A stretch of 64,000 nt of DNA from AP-15 sp963716115 (GCA_963716115.1 CAVQSZ010000009.1:1-64000); one strand, 5' to 3'. Shown: positions 7,850-17,041, counted from the first letter of the stretch. Translations and numbers: made by a program. Notes: generated by a model from the letters alone, not told the origin.

Positions 7850-9026
7850 AGAGCCACATCAGGTTGTCGGGTTCGAGGCCGAGGAGGTATTGCCCGACGG
7901 TCTCGTAATGCTCCTGCCGGCCCTGCAATTGCTGCGAGACGGTGTGGACGTCGCGGAAGCGGCGCTCGAACGGGTTCGCTTCGAAGATCGCGGTGGCCCC
8001 GGCGGCGTGGTAGGCGGTGTCGACGACCTCGCGCGCCTGGTGGATGGCGAAGGTCGAGGCGAGCCGGATCGCCATGCGCTGGTCGAGGGTGAGCCCGCCG
8101 CTCCGTGCGACCGCTTCGGCAACCTCGACGAGCAGGCCCAGCAGATGCGCGCGCGCCGCGCCGAGCCGCGCCTCGGCCTGCGCCGTCTGCGACTGCACGA
8201 CATTATTGTCGCGCAGGGTGCGCTTGCCGCCGCGCGGGGTCTTGTCGCGCGCCAGCTCGACAAAGGCGTCGAGCGCGCCGCGGGCGATCCCCATCGCCAC
8301 CCCGGCAAAGCCCGAGCTGTAGAGCTGCAGGCTGCTGAAGCGGTAGAGCAGCCCCGCTTCGCGCCGCGTGGCGCTCTCGTCGCGGGCGACGCAATGGGCG
8401 TGCGGCACAAACAGGTCGCTCACCGCATACTGGTCGCTGCCGGTCCCCTTCAGCCCGACGACATGCCAGATGTCGGTCATCGTGGCCTTCGCCTTCGGGA
8501 ACAGCAGGGTGTGGATCGCGGGGCTGCCGTCGCGCCCGAGCCGCAACCGGCCATCCGCCTCGGTGATCGGCAGATGGGCGCCGAGCCAGCTGGCGTCGTG
8601 GCTGCCGCTGGCGAACGAGAACGTCGCGGTGACCCGGTAGCCGCCCTCGACCGCGCGCGCCTCGCCCGGTCCCGGCCCCCAGGCGAGGATGCCGTCGGGC
8701 CGCCCGAAGATCTCGCGCGCCGCGGCCGGGTCGAGATAGGCCGCGGTCATCGAGCAGCCCGCGGTCTGGTTGAGGCACCACGCCGCGCTGGCGTCGGCCT
8801 TGGCGATCGCCTCGATGACCTGGACGAACACCGCCGGCGGCAATTCGGCGCCGCCCAGCGAGCGCGGCAGCAGCAGGCGAAAAAAGCCCTTTGCAATCAG
8901 CGTCTGCCGCAGGTCCGGCGGCAACTCGCGCCGGCGCTCGATCGCGTCGGCCTGCGCGGCCAGCGCCGGCGCAAAGGCCCGCGCCCGCGCGATCCAGTCG
9001 GCCCCGTCAACATTCCCGATCGTCAC
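7848..9026 (-). CDS. Acyl-CoA dehydrogenase family flavoprotein
   Basis: A 392-residue protein of the acyl-CoA dehydrogenase fold, closest in look to the flavin-dependent monooxygenase or hydroxylase branch (HsaA/DszC-like) because the usual catalytic glutamate region is not clear. Visible are the helical N-terminus, ADASAAWCLNQTAGCSMTAA, the flavin-contact strand GYRVTATFSFASGSHDASW, GLKGTGSDQYAVSDLFVP, and the C-terminal helices with VVDTAYHAAGATAIFE. The GTG start at 9026 overlaps the TGA of the upstream amidohydrolase (GTGA), indicating coupling. The pairing suggests degradation of an unidentified aromatic or acyl compound. Confidence 0.8.
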   Translation of the reverse strand: MTIGNVDGADWIARARAFAPALAAQADAIERRRELPPDLRQTLIAKGFFRLLLPRSLGGAELPPAVFVQVIEAIAKADASAAWCLNQTAGCSMTAAYLDPAAAREIFGRPDGILAWGPGPGEARAVEGGYRVTATFSFASGSHDASWLGAHLPITEADGRLRLGRDGSPAIHTLLFPKAKATMTDIWHVVGLKGTGSDQYAVSDLFVPHAHCVARDESATRREAGLLYRFSSLQLYSSGFAGVAMGIARGALDAFVELARDKTPRGGKRTLRDNNVVQSQTAQAEARLGAARAHLLGLLVEVAEAVARSGGLTLDQRMAIRLASTFAIHQAREVVDTAYHAAGATAIFEANPFERRFRDVHTVSQQLQGRQEHYETVGQYLLGLEPDNLMWL

Positions 9027-10075
9027 CCCTGCCCCTCGCTCTGCGGCTGCGCCGGCATATTCAGCATGGCGAGCGCGTTCTCGAAATAGATTTTCGCTGC
9101 ATCCGCGGGGGCAAGGCCGAGGCGGTCGAGGGCGGCGATGGTGTCGCGGATGAACATCGGCCCGCCTTCGGGGTCGAACGGGCAGTCGGTCGCGAACAGC
9201 ACATGGTCGGCGCCGAAGAAGTCGAGCCCGCAGCGGATCGCCGCCGCCGCGCCGCCGACCGCGGTGTCGTTGTGGAAGAGGCGGAAATAATCGATCGGCC
9301 GGCGGCCCTTCTCTCGCATCGCCTTGAGGATCGGCGTGTAGTCCTCGTCCGAGGTGCGGCTGCCGAGCTGGTCCCAGAGCGGCCCGACCCGGCCTTCGAA
9401 ATAGGGGATCATCGCGCCGAGATGGTGGGTCACGACGCGCAATTCGGGGAGCCGGTCGAGCATGCCGGAAAAGACCATGCGGGCCATCGCCACGCTGGTT
9501 TCGTAGGGCCAGCCCAGGACCTGCCAGATTTCGTATTTCGAGGTCGCCTCGCCGGGGTAGTCGGCGACCCGCGCGTCGCGCGCCGGGTGCATCCAGACGG
9601 CGAGGCCGCGGCCCCGCGCCGTGTGCTCGAAGACAGGCAGGAATTCGGGGTCGTCGAGCGGCTTTCCGGCGACGTTGGTGAACACCTGGACGCCGCGCGC
9701 GCCGGCGGCCGCGGCGCGGTCGATCTCGGCGAGCGTCGCCTCGACATTGTTCATCGGCAGCGAGGCGACCCAGGCCGGGAACTTGTCCGGCCGCGCGGTG
9801 CAGATTTTCGCCAGCTCGTCATTGGCGAGACGCGCCAGCGCCGGGCTGTCGCCGGGGCCGGCGATCGTTTCTATGGGCGGATTGGAGAGGGTCAGCACCT
9901 GCTGGTAGCCGGACCACGAATCCATCATGCGCACCCGTGCTTCGATGTCGTGGAGCATCGGGATGGCGGTCACGCGCTTCAGCATGCCGCCCTTGCCCGG
10001 CGCCAATTCCTGCATCAGGTCGGCGACGGCGCGCGGCATCACGTGGTTGTAGATGTCGATCTTGCGTCCGGTCAT
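9023..10075 (-). CDS. Amidohydrolase family protein (ACMSD-like)
   Basis: A 350-residue TIM-barrel metallo-hydrolase or decarboxylase of the amidohydrolase_2 type, related to aminocarboxymuconate-semialdehyde decarboxylase. The metal and catalytic signatures seen are IDIYNHVMP at the N-terminus (in place of the usual HxH), VWMHPARD, VVTHHLGAMIPYF, and FATDCPFDPEGG near the C-terminus. The ATG at 10075 has GGAGGAAGC upstream; a longer frame starts 7 codons earlier. It shares an overlapping stop/start with the next gene. The promoter region is divergent from the LLM gene on the other strand. The substrate is unknown. Confidence 0.83.
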   Translation of the reverse strand: MTGRKIDIYNHVMPRAVADLMQELAPGKGGMLKRVTAIPMLHDIEARVRMMDSWSGYQQVLTLSNPPIETIAGPGDSPALARLANDELAKICTARPDKFPAWVASLPMNNVEATLAEIDRAAAAGARGVQVFTNVAGKPLDDPEFLPVFEHTARGRGLAVWMHPARDARVADYPGEATSKYEIWQVLGWPYETSVAMARMVFSGMLDRLPELRVVTHHLGAMIPYFEGRVGPLWDQLGSRTSDEDYTPILKAMREKGRRPIDYFRLFHNDTAVGGAAAAIRCGLDFFGADHVLFATDCPFDPEGGPMFIRDTIAALDRLGLAPADAAKIYFENALAMLNMPAQPQSEGQG

Positions 10076-10215
10076 CGAGAAGCTTCCTCCAGTCAAGCCA
10101 TTATGGCGCCGTTCGGCCGGCGCGGGCGATACTCGGAAGCCCTCGCGCGCGTCGACGGCTTGACACTTCGGCGCCTTGACGTTCGTGATGCGTGCGAGGC
10201 TTGGCGGAGGCTGCG

Positions 10216-11271
10216 GTGAAGCTCGGCAATTTCCTCTTTCCGGACAGCCGCGACCCGGAGCGGGACGGCGCGGTCATCGACGAGACCTTGCGCGAGGCGC
10301 GGCTCGCCGACGAGCTCGGGGTCGACGCGATCTGGCTCGCCGAGCACCATTTCGACGGGATCTGCGCCTACGCCGACCCGATCGGCTTCGCCGGCGCGCT
10401 CGCCGCCACGACCCGCAACGCCAGGATCGGCTTTGCCGTGCTGCAGACGGCGCTGCACCATCCGATCCGCCTCGCCGAGCAGCTCGCCGTGCTCGACAAC
10501 ATTGCCAAGGGCCGGCTCGTCGTCGGGCTCGGCCGCGGCAGCTCCTACAACATCTACGACTATCAGGGCTTCGGCATCGACCACCGCGAGGCGCAGGACC
10601 GGCTCGAGGAGGCCGAGGCGATCATGCTCCAGGCGTGGACCGGCGAAGGCTTTGAGCACCACGGCCGGTTCTGGGACCTGAACGTGCCGATGCTGCGGCC
10701 GCGGCCCTTCACCAAGCCGCATCCGCCGGTGGTCCGCGCCGCCTCGGGCGAGGCATCGATGCTGGAGCTGGCGCGGCAGGGCCGGCCGTTCCTGATGAAC
10801 GTCCAGCCGATGACGGTGACCGGGCAGCGCCTGGCGTTGTATCGCCGGGCGATGCGGGAGGCGGGCTGGGGCGAGGACCGGATCGCCGGCTGCCTCGACG
10901 ATTGCTGGGTCTGGCGCAATGTCTACGTCGCCGAGACCGACGCCCTGGCCGAGCGGATCGGCGTCCCGGCCTTTCGCGCGATGGTCGAGGCGCGCGCCCT
11001 GATGCGCGAGCGCATCTACCGCGACACCGGGCTGCGGATCGAGGTCCCGGCCGGCGACCTGCCGTCGGCCCGCGCCGGCGCCGAGCACGGCTTTATCTGC
11101 GGCTCGCCGGCGACGGTCGCCGAAGCGATGGCGGAGATCGCGAAGACCGGCGTCGGCGGCGTCATCGCCACCTTTCGCCTCGGGCCATTGCCGCACGAGG
11201 CGGCGGCGGCCAGCCTGACCCTGTTCATGCAGCAGGTCGCGCCCGAATTTCGCGGCGCGGCCGCCCGATAG
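10216..11271 (+). CDS. LLM class flavin-dependent oxidoreductase
   Basis: A 351-residue luciferase-like monooxygenase. Motifs seen are VKLGNFLFPDSRDPERDG at the start, the conserved IWLAEHHFDGICAYADP, the phosphate-binding area GRLVVGLGRGSSYNIYDYQG and HHGRFWDLNVPMLRPRPF. The GTG at 10216 is preferred over the open-frame start at 10192 because GGCGGAGG lies 5 bases before it and homology begins there. It is divergent from the amidohydrolase and acyl-CoA-dehydrogenase-like pair, and a solute-binding protein gene follows, so these may form one catabolic unit. The substrate is unknown. Confidence 0.85.
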   Translation: MKLGNFLFPDSRDPERDGAVIDETLREARLADELGVDAIWLAEHHFDGICAYADPIGFAGALAATTRNARIGFAVLQTALHHPIRLAEQLAVLDNIAKGRLVVGLGRGSSYNIYDYQGFGIDHREAQDRLEEAEAIMLQAWTGEGFEHHGRFWDLNVPMLRPRPFTKPHPPVVRAASGEASMLELARQGRPFLMNVQPMTVTGQRLALYRRAMREAGWGEDRIAGCLDDCWVWRNVYVAETDALAERIGVPAFRAMVEARALMRERIYRDTGLRIEVPAGDLPSARAGAEHGFICGSPATVAEAMAEIAKTGVGGVIATFRLGPLPHEAAAASLTLFMQQVAPEFRGAAAR

Positions 11272-11377
11272 CCGGGCCTCGCCGAATGCGCCCGCCCGCG
11301 GCGACGCGACCCTGCCGCAGGCGCCCGAAAGGGTGTATCCTAGAAGCGCGAAGATGCTGAAAACGGGAGAGGCGCGG

Positions 11378-12637
11378 ATGGTCGGACAAGCAAGGGTGAG
11401 GGCAATATCGTGGGTCGGGGCGGCGCTCCTGGCCTGCGCCGCGGCGGCGCCGGGATGGGCGGCCGAGCCGATCAAGATCGGCTTCGGCATGGCGCAGACC
11501 GGGCCCTTGGCGGCCAACGGCAAGTCGGCGCTGATCGCAATGCAGATCTGGAAGGACGACACCAACGCCAAGGGCGGCCTGTTGGGCCGGCCGGTCGAGC
11601 TCGTCTTCTACGACGACCAGAGCAGCCCGTCGACGGTGCCCGGCATCTATACAAAGCTGCTCGACGTCGACAAGGTCGACCTCGTCGTCTCGGGCTACGG
11701 CACCAACGTCATCGCCCCGGCGATGCCGGTCATCATCCAGCACAAGGCGACCTTCCTCGCGCTCTTCGGCCTCGCCGTGAACAGCGAGTTCCACTACCCG
11801 AAATACTTCACGATGACCCCGACCGGGCCCGACGCCGCGGTGTCGGTGACCAAGGGCTTCTTCGAGGTCGGGGCCGCGCAGAACCCGAAGCCGAAGACCC
11901 TCGCCCTCGTCGCCGCCGACGCCGAATATCCGCGCAACGCCTCGGAGGGGGTGCGCAAGAACGCCAAGGCCTTCGGGCTCAAGATCGTCTACGACAAGAC
12001 CTACCCGCCGACCACGACCGATTACAGCCCGATCGTGCGCGCGGTGCAGGCGACCGACCCGGACGAGGTGTTCGTCGCCTCCTACCCGCTCGACACGGTC
12101 GGCATGGTCCGCGCCGCCAACGAGATCGGCTTGAAGACCAAGCTGTTCGGCGGCGGCATGGTCGGGCTGCAGACGACCTCGGTCAAATTGCAGCTCGGGC
12201 CGCTGATGAACGGCATCGTCAACTACGATTTCTGGATCCCGGCCAAGACGATGCAGTTTCCGGGCGTGCTCGACTTTCTGAAGAAATACCAGGTGCGCGC
12301 CGCCGCCGAGGGGGTCGACCCGCTCGGCTATTACCTCGCCCCCTGGGCCTACGCCTATCTCCAGGTGCTGGGCCAGGCGGTCGACGGCGCCAAGAGCCTC
12401 GACCAGGACAAGATCGCCGCCTATCTGCGCGACAACGATTTCAAGACCGTGATGGGCGACATCAAGTTCGGCGAGGACGGCGAGCTGTCGGAATCGCGGG
12501 CGCTGATGGTGCAGTACCAGCACCTCGCCGGCAACGACATCGACGAGTTCAAGGACGGCAAGAACCCGATCATCGTGTGGCCGGCCAAGTACAAGGACGG
12601 CGACGTGATCTACCCCTACGACGCCGCGCGGAAGTAG
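11378..12637 (+). CDS. Branched-chain-amino-acid-type ABC transporter substrate-binding protein
   Basis: A 419-residue periplasmic binding protein of the LivK type. A signal peptide is evident (RVRAISWVGAALLACAAAA, cleavage after GWAA), followed by IKIGFGMAQTGPLAANG, the classic beginning of the type 1 periplasmic-binding fold, and LVVSGYGTNVIAPAMPVI. The ATG at 11378 has GGGAGAGG 6 bases upstream; the 15 codons before it would spoil the signal peptide. No LivHMGF membrane or ATPase genes are next to it, so the transporter partners must lie elsewhere. The ligand is unknown; aromatic or amide compounds are common for such orphans. Confidence 0.88.
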   Translation: MVGQARVRAISWVGAALLACAAAAPGWAAEPIKIGFGMAQTGPLAANGKSALIAMQIWKDDTNAKGGLLGRPVELVFYDDQSSPSTVPGIYTKLLDVDKVDLVVSGYGTNVIAPAMPVIIQHKATFLALFGLAVNSEFHYPKYFTMTPTGPDAAVSVTKGFFEVGAAQNPKPKTLALVAADAEYPRNASEGVRKNAKAFGLKIVYDKTYPPTTTDYSPIVRAVQATDPDEVFVASYPLDTVGMVRAANEIGLKTKLFGGGMVGLQTTSVKLQLGPLMNGIVNYDFWIPAKTMQFPGVLDFLKKYQVRAAAEGVDPLGYYLAPWAYAYLQVLGQAVDGAKSLDQDKIAAYLRDNDFKTVMGDIKFGEDGELSESRALMVQYQHLAGNDIDEFKDGKNPIIVWPAKYKDGDVIYPYDAARK

Positions 12638-12657
12638 CCGCAATCGCGGCGCCGCGC

Positions 12658-12757
12658 CGTCATTGCGAGCCCACGGGGGCGGCGCGAAGCAATCCCGGGC
12701 CGACCCCGCTTGGCGCATCGGGATTGCTTCGTCGCGCGATGCGCTCCCCGCAATGAC
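12658..12757. repeat. Long REP-type inverted repeat
   Basis: The left arm begins CGTCATTGCGAGCCC and ends GCGAAGCAATCCC (12658-12695). The right arm begins GGGATTGCTTCGTCGCGC and ends CCCGCAATGAC (12720-12757). The arms pair imperfectly. The CATTGCGAG / CGAAGCAATCC sequence is a widespread rhizobial and proteobacterial intergenic repeat. It sits between two convergent genes, where it could act as a bidirectional transcription end. Confidence 0.85.
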
Positions 12758-12792
12758 CACCCGTGACGGCGCGCTGCTTCCTTCGGATTACA

Positions 12793-13828
12793 TTACACCC
12801 CGAAGGTGAAGCGGGCGCCGATGTTGGTGGCGACCAGGCGATCGGGCATCTCGCGCTGCATCGCCTGGATGAACTTCGTTCCGCTGCAATGCATCGGCAC
12901 GACCACATCCGGCGCCAGGCTCTTCAGCTCGGCGACGGTGTGCTCGACATAATCCATCGGCGCCGGGCCGAGGTGAAAGCCGCCGAGGACGGCGTGCAAT
13001 TTGCCGACGCCCGATGCCGCCATCGCCGCCTTGATCGAGTTGATCAGCCCGACATGCCCGCATGACGAGATCACGACGAGGCCGCGGCCCTGCACGACAT
13101 AGCAGGTCGCGTGCTCGTCCGGATGCTGGTCGGGGACGAGGCGGCCCAAGCGCTCCGCTTGCGTGAAATGGTCGGGAGCAGGGGTGGCGGGCTCGACCAG
13201 GGTGCTGCCCGATATCTGCTCGAACGAGCTGCGGGCGATCGGCCCGGTGGTGAACGGCCCGGTGGTGAACGAGCCGGCCAGCGCCCGCGCCTGGTCGCAG
13301 CACACCGTCACGACATGCTCGGCCTCGATCGCGGCGCGGTCGAGCCTGCCCCACGACACCGGATCGGCATTACGCTGCCTGATCCATTTTTCGGCAAAGG
13401 CATTCTCGCCGCCGGTGAACAATTTGACGTCGGCGTGCATCTGCGGGCGATGGCGCGCGACAAAGCCGTCGAGCCCGCCGTAATGGTCGCGATGCCCATG
13501 GCTCAGGATCAGCCCGTCGATATGACCGGGGTCGAGATCGAGCAGCGCGAAATTGCGCAGCAGCACCTCGGGCGTGAACCCGAAATCCAGCAGATATTGG
13601 GACTTGGCGCCGGCCCTGCGCCGATTCCAGGTGCAGCGACAGCCCCCACTCGCCGGCGAAGGTCGAGCGCTCGTGGCCGGGGATGTGGCGCACATGCTCG
13701 ATCCCGACCATCGGGTGGGTCGCGTCGGCGATGAAGCGGTCATAGGCCGAATCGACGACGACCCGCACCCGGAGGCTGTCCACGACCGGCGCCGCAAACG
13801 GCTCGGCCTGCTCCACCCCGAAGCTCAT
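12793..13828 (-). CDS. MBL-fold metallo-hydrolase, frameshifted
   Basis: A metallo-beta-lactamase-fold protein resembling the 'dihydropteroate synthase-like' MBL hydrolases of archaea and bacteria. The reading is split. The N-terminal 70 residues (MSFGVEQAEPFAAPV... to SLHLESA) are in one frame. From about 13618 the protein continues in another with AGAKSQYLLDFGFTPE, ILSHGHRDHYGGLDGF (the HxHxDH zinc motif), SCGHVGLIN and the C-terminal VVPMHCSGTKFI. Deleting one base near 13618 gives one continuous ~344-residue protein. Whether this is a real mutation or a sequencing error cannot be told. The RidA-like or pterin-related function is not assignable. Confidence 0.8.
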
Positions 13829-13940
13829 CCCCGACCTCCCTCATCCGATCCGACCTGAAGCTAGCACGGATTCAGCCGATGCTGGACAGCAGCAGCGTCG
13901 ATCGCCAGCTTCGGCGCGTGCTGCGGGATAATGGCGTTTG

Positions 13941-14615
13941 GTGACCGCCTCCGACCTTTGGCAGGTGCTCGACACCGAGGGGCTGTGGCGGATCGTCGGC
14001 CTGTCGCTCGGCGTCAGCTTTTCGGCGATGGCCCTGGCGGCCCCGGCCGGCCTTTTTCTCGGCGCCGTGCTGGCGGTATGCCCGTTCCCCGGCCGGCGCG
14101 CGCTGGTGATCCTGGCCAACGCCTTTCTCGGCCTGCCGCCGGTCGTTGTCGGCCTCGGCCTCTACCTGCTGCTGTCGCGCTCCGGCCCGCTCGGGGGCGC
14201 CGGCCTGCTGTTCACGCCGGCGGCCATGGTGGCCGCGCAGGCGATCCTGGCGACGCCGATCGTGACCGCGCTCGCCCACCGCATCGTCGAGAATTTGTGG
14301 GGCCAGTACGGCGGCGCGCTGATGGTCGACGGCGCGACCCGGCTGCGCACGCTCCCGCATCTGTTGGCGATGGAGCCGGCGCAGATCATGACCGCGATCC
14401 TCGCCGGGTTCGGGCGGACCATCTCCGAGGTCGGCGCGATCTTGATCGTCGGCGGCAACATCGCCTCCTATACCCGCACGATGACGACCGCGATCGTGCT
14501 CGAAACCAGCAAGGGCAATTTGACGCTGGCGCTCGGCCTTGGCTTTATCCTGATCGGCGTCAGCATCGCGGTCAGCGCGACCGTGTTCGCGCTCGCAACC
14601 AAAGGAGCGAGATGA
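13941..14615 (+). CDS. tupB: Tungstate-type ABC transporter permease
   Basis: A 224-residue integral membrane permease of the binding-protein-dependent family with about five to six hydrophobic segments. The EAA-type loop contains DGATRLRTLPHLLAMEPAQI, then GFGRTISEVGAILIVGGNI, typical of TupB/WtpB-type tungstate or molybdate permeases. A GTG at 13941 is chosen (TTG one codon earlier is possible). The stop overlaps the ATG of the binding-protein gene (ATGA). No ATP-binding tupC gene follows: the next gene is cytochrome c on the other strand. Confidence 0.88.
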   Translation: MTASDLWQVLDTEGLWRIVGLSLGVSFSAMALAAPAGLFLGAVLAVCPFPGRRALVILANAFLGLPPVVVGLGLYLLLSRSGPLGGAGLLFTPAAMVAAQAILATPIVTALAHRIVENLWGQYGGALMVDGATRLRTLPHLLAMEPAQIMTAILAGFGRTISEVGAILIVGGNIASYTRTMTTAIVLETSKGNLTLALGLGFILIGVSIAVSATVFALATKGAR

Positions 14616-15460
14616 TGGCGGGGTTCAGAACGGCGTTGCTGGCGGGCGGTCTCTCGACGGTTTTCGGTTTCAGCGCGGGCTTCGCCGCCGACCCGCCGTC
14701 GTTGCAGTCGATCCTGCTGGCGTCGACGACCTCGGTCGACAATTCGGGGCTGCTCGGCCACATCATCCCGATCTTCACCAAGGAGACCGGCATCTCGGTG
14801 CGGGTGCTGGCGCAAGGGACCGGGCAGGCGCTGGCGACCGCGGCGCATGGTGACGCCGACCTGGTGCTGGTCCACGACCCCGAGGCCGAGCACAAATTCG
14901 TCGCCGAGGGCCACGGCACAGCGCCCCGCCAGATCGCCTGGAACGATTTCATCATCGTCGGCCCGCGCTCGGACCCGGCGCATGTCGGCGGCGGCCATGA
15001 CGCGACCGCCGCGCTGAAGACGATCGCCGCCGCCCGGGCGCCGTTTGTCTCGCGCGGCGACAACAGCGGCACCGACGCGCTCGAGCACAGGCTTTGGCGC
15101 ACGGCGGGGATCGACCCGGCCGAAAAGGGCGGCGGGTCATGGTACCGCGACATCGGCGGCGGCATGGGGGCGGCGCTCAACGCCGCTTCGGGGATGGGCG
15201 CCTACACGCTCAGCGACCGCGGCACCTGGCTCAGCTTCGGCAACAAGGGCGACCTCGTCGTGCTGGTCGAGGGCGACCCGAAGCTGGTGAACCGCTACGA
15301 TGTGATCCTGCTCGATCCGAAAACGCATCCCAACGCGAAGCAGCAGCCGGCGCACCGTTTCGCCGACTGGCTCGCCTCACCCGAGGGCCAAGCCGCGATC
15401 GGCGCCTACAAGGTCAAGGGCGAGCAATTGTTCCACCCCTCGGCCGCCGCGCCAAAATAA
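14612..15460 (+). CDS. tupA: Tungstate ABC transporter substrate-binding protein
   Basis: A 282-residue periplasmic binding protein. A signal peptide (FRTALLAGGLSTVFGFSAGF, then AADPP) is followed by ILLASTTSVDNSGLLGHIIP. The T-T-S-x-D/N-S-G-L-L motif is the oxyanion-binding signature of TupA-type proteins. VSRGDNSGTDALE and GAYTLSDRGTWL are further conserved ligand-contact segments. The start ATG overlaps the tupB stop and has AAAGGAG upstream. Uptake of tungstate (or molybdate) for tungsten/molybdenum cofactor enzymes is inferred from the family. Confidence 0.88.
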   Translation: MMAGFRTALLAGGLSTVFGFSAGFAADPPSLQSILLASTTSVDNSGLLGHIIPIFTKETGISVRVLAQGTGQALATAAHGDADLVLVHDPEAEHKFVAEGHGTAPRQIAWNDFIIVGPRSDPAHVGGGHDATAALKTIAAARAPFVSRGDNSGTDALEHRLWRTAGIDPAEKGGGSWYRDIGGGMGAALNAASGMGAYTLSDRGTWLSFGNKGDLVVLVEGDPKLVNRYDVILLDPKTHPNAKQQPAHRFADWLASPEGQAAIGAYKVKGEQLFHPSAAAPK

Positions 15461-15472
15461 TCCCGGCCGCCG

Positions 15473-15841
15473 CTACTTCGTCGCCTCCTTCAGATAGGCG
15501 ATCAGGTCCTTGAGCTCGCCGTCGTCCTTGATGCCGGGAAAGGCCATCTTGTCGCCGGGGACAAACTCCTTGGGGTCGTGCAGGTATTTCGTCAGCGTCT
15601 CGTCCTCCCAGACTATGCCCGAGGCCTTCATCGCCGGGGAATAGTTGAAGCCGTCGAGCGAGCCCGCCTTGCGCCCGAACAGGCCGTGCAGATTGGGGCC
15701 GACCGTGCTGCGGGCGCCGGCCTCGACCGTGTGGCAGATCTTGCAACGGGCGAATATCTTCTTGCCGGCCTCGGTATCGGCCGCCTGGGCGGTGGTGGCG
15801 GCAACGAGAAGGGAGGCCGTGAGAATGGCGGATCTGATCAT
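15473..15841 (-). CDS. Class I cytochrome c (cytochrome c2-like)
   Basis: A 122-residue periplasmic monohaem cytochrome. A signal peptide (MIRSAILTASLLVAATTAQA) precedes the haem-binding motif CKICH near residue 33. Downstream are TVGPNLHGLFGRKAGSLDGF and the axial methionine in PGDKMAFPGI near residue 99, all typical of mitochondrial-type c2/c550 electron carriers. A much longer open frame upstream in the same phase is antisense to the threonine-synthase-like gene and is discarded. It is convergent with tupA, only 12 bases apart. Confidence 0.93.
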   Translation of the reverse strand: MIRSAILTASLLVAATTAQAADTEAGKKIFARCKICHTVEAGARSTVGPNLHGLFGRKAGSLDGFNYSPAMKASGIVWEDETLTKYLHDPKEFVPGDKMAFPGIKDDGELKDLIAYLKEATK

Positions 15842-15904
15842 CTCGGCAGAGTGGAAAGCGACGGTCGATGCCGCCAGGTTAGCACGATTCGGAGCTGGGC
15901 GCCG

Positions 15905-17041
15905 ATGACGGCGACTTTTCTGTGCCCGGCCTGCGGCCGTGCTTGGGCGGCGGACGCGCCGCGCTGGCGGTGCGATTGCGGCAGCCATTTGAACATGGCG
16001 CCGGGGCGGGGCCTGACGCGCGCCGACATCGCCGCCGGCGAGGCGTCGCTGTGGCGCTACGCCGCCGCGTTGGCGCTCGGCGGCCCGCCGCGGGTCTCGC
16101 TCGGCGAGGGCTGGACCCCGCTCGTCGGGCGCGGCTGGGCAGGCGCGCCGATCCTGTTCAAGCTCGAATTGCAGATGCCGACCGGCTCGTTCAAGGACCG
16201 CGGCGCGGCGGTCATGATCAACCACCTGCTCGAGGTCGGGGTCGGGCCGATCCACGAGGATTCCTCGGGCAACGCCGGCGCCTCGATCGCCGCCTACGCC
16301 GCCGCCGCCGGCATCGCCTGCCGCATCTATGTCCCGGCCTCGGCGCCGCGCGGCAAGCTGGTGCAGATCGCCGTAACCGGGGCCGAGGTCCGGGCCATCC
16401 CCGGCGCCCGGCAGGACGTGACCGAGGTCGCGCTCGCGGCGGCCGGCGAAAGCTTCTACGCCAGCCACAACTGGCACCCGTTCTTTATCGAGGGGACCAA
16501 GACCTTGGCCTTCGAGCTGTGGGAGCAGCTGGGCTTTCGCGCGCCCGACAACATCCTCGTCCCGACCGGCTACGGCAGCAACATCCTGGGCCTGGAGCGC
16601 GGCTTCGACGAGCTGGAACGGCGCGGCGAGATCGACGCGCGCCCCCGGCTCTTCGCCGTGCAGGCGGCCAATTGCGCGGCCTTCGCCGCTGCCTGGGAGG
16701 CGGGCGGCGAAGGGCTCGCGCCGTTCGCGGCGCGGCCCACCGCGGCCGACGGGATCGCCACGGCGAAGCCGGTCCGGGTCGCCGAGGTGCTGCGCGCGCT
16801 GCGCCGCTCGAAGGGCGGCGTCGTCGCCGTCGCCGAAGAGGAGATCGCGCCGGCGCTCGCCGCGCTCGGCCGCCTCGGCCTGTTTGTCGAGCCCACCGCC
16901 GCGACCGCCGGAGCGGCGCTGACGCGGCTGTTGCGCAGCGGCGCGATCGCCCCGCATCAGACGACGGTGGCGGTGCTGACCGGCTCCGGCCTCAAGGCGG
17001 CCGAGCGCATCGCCGAGCTCCTCGGCGTCGGCCCCGGGTAG
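15905..17041 (+). CDS. Threonine synthase-like PLP-dependent enzyme
   Basis: A 378-residue fold-type II pyridoxal-phosphate enzyme. It opens with a cysteine pattern resembling a zinc ribbon (CPACGRAW ... CDCGSH), then LGEGWTPLVGR, the PLP lysine in MPTGSFKDRGAA, the phosphate loop DSSGNAGASIAAYA and PTGYGSNILGLERGF. This is the layout of threonine-synthase or diaminopropionate-lyase-like proteins. At this size and with no thrA/thrB beside it, a role other than threonine synthesis is possible. The ATG at 15905 is divergent from cytochrome c with 63 bases between the starts. Confidence 0.85.
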   Translation: MTATFLCPACGRAWAADAPRWRCDCGSHLNMAPGRGLTRADIAAGEASLWRYAAALALGGPPRVSLGEGWTPLVGRGWAGAPILFKLELQMPTGSFKDRGAAVMINHLLEVGVGPIHEDSSGNAGASIAAYAAAAGIACRIYVPASAPRGKLVQIAVTGAEVRAIPGARQDVTEVALAAAGESFYASHNWHPFFIEGTKTLAFELWEQLGFRAPDNILVPTGYGSNILGLERGFDELERRGEIDARPRLFAVQAANCAAFAAAWEAGGEGLAPFAARPTAADGIATAKPVRVAEVLRALRRSKGGVVAVAEEEIAPALAALGRLGLFVEPTAATAGAALTRLLRSGAIAPHQTTVAVLTGSGLKAAERIAELLGVGPG

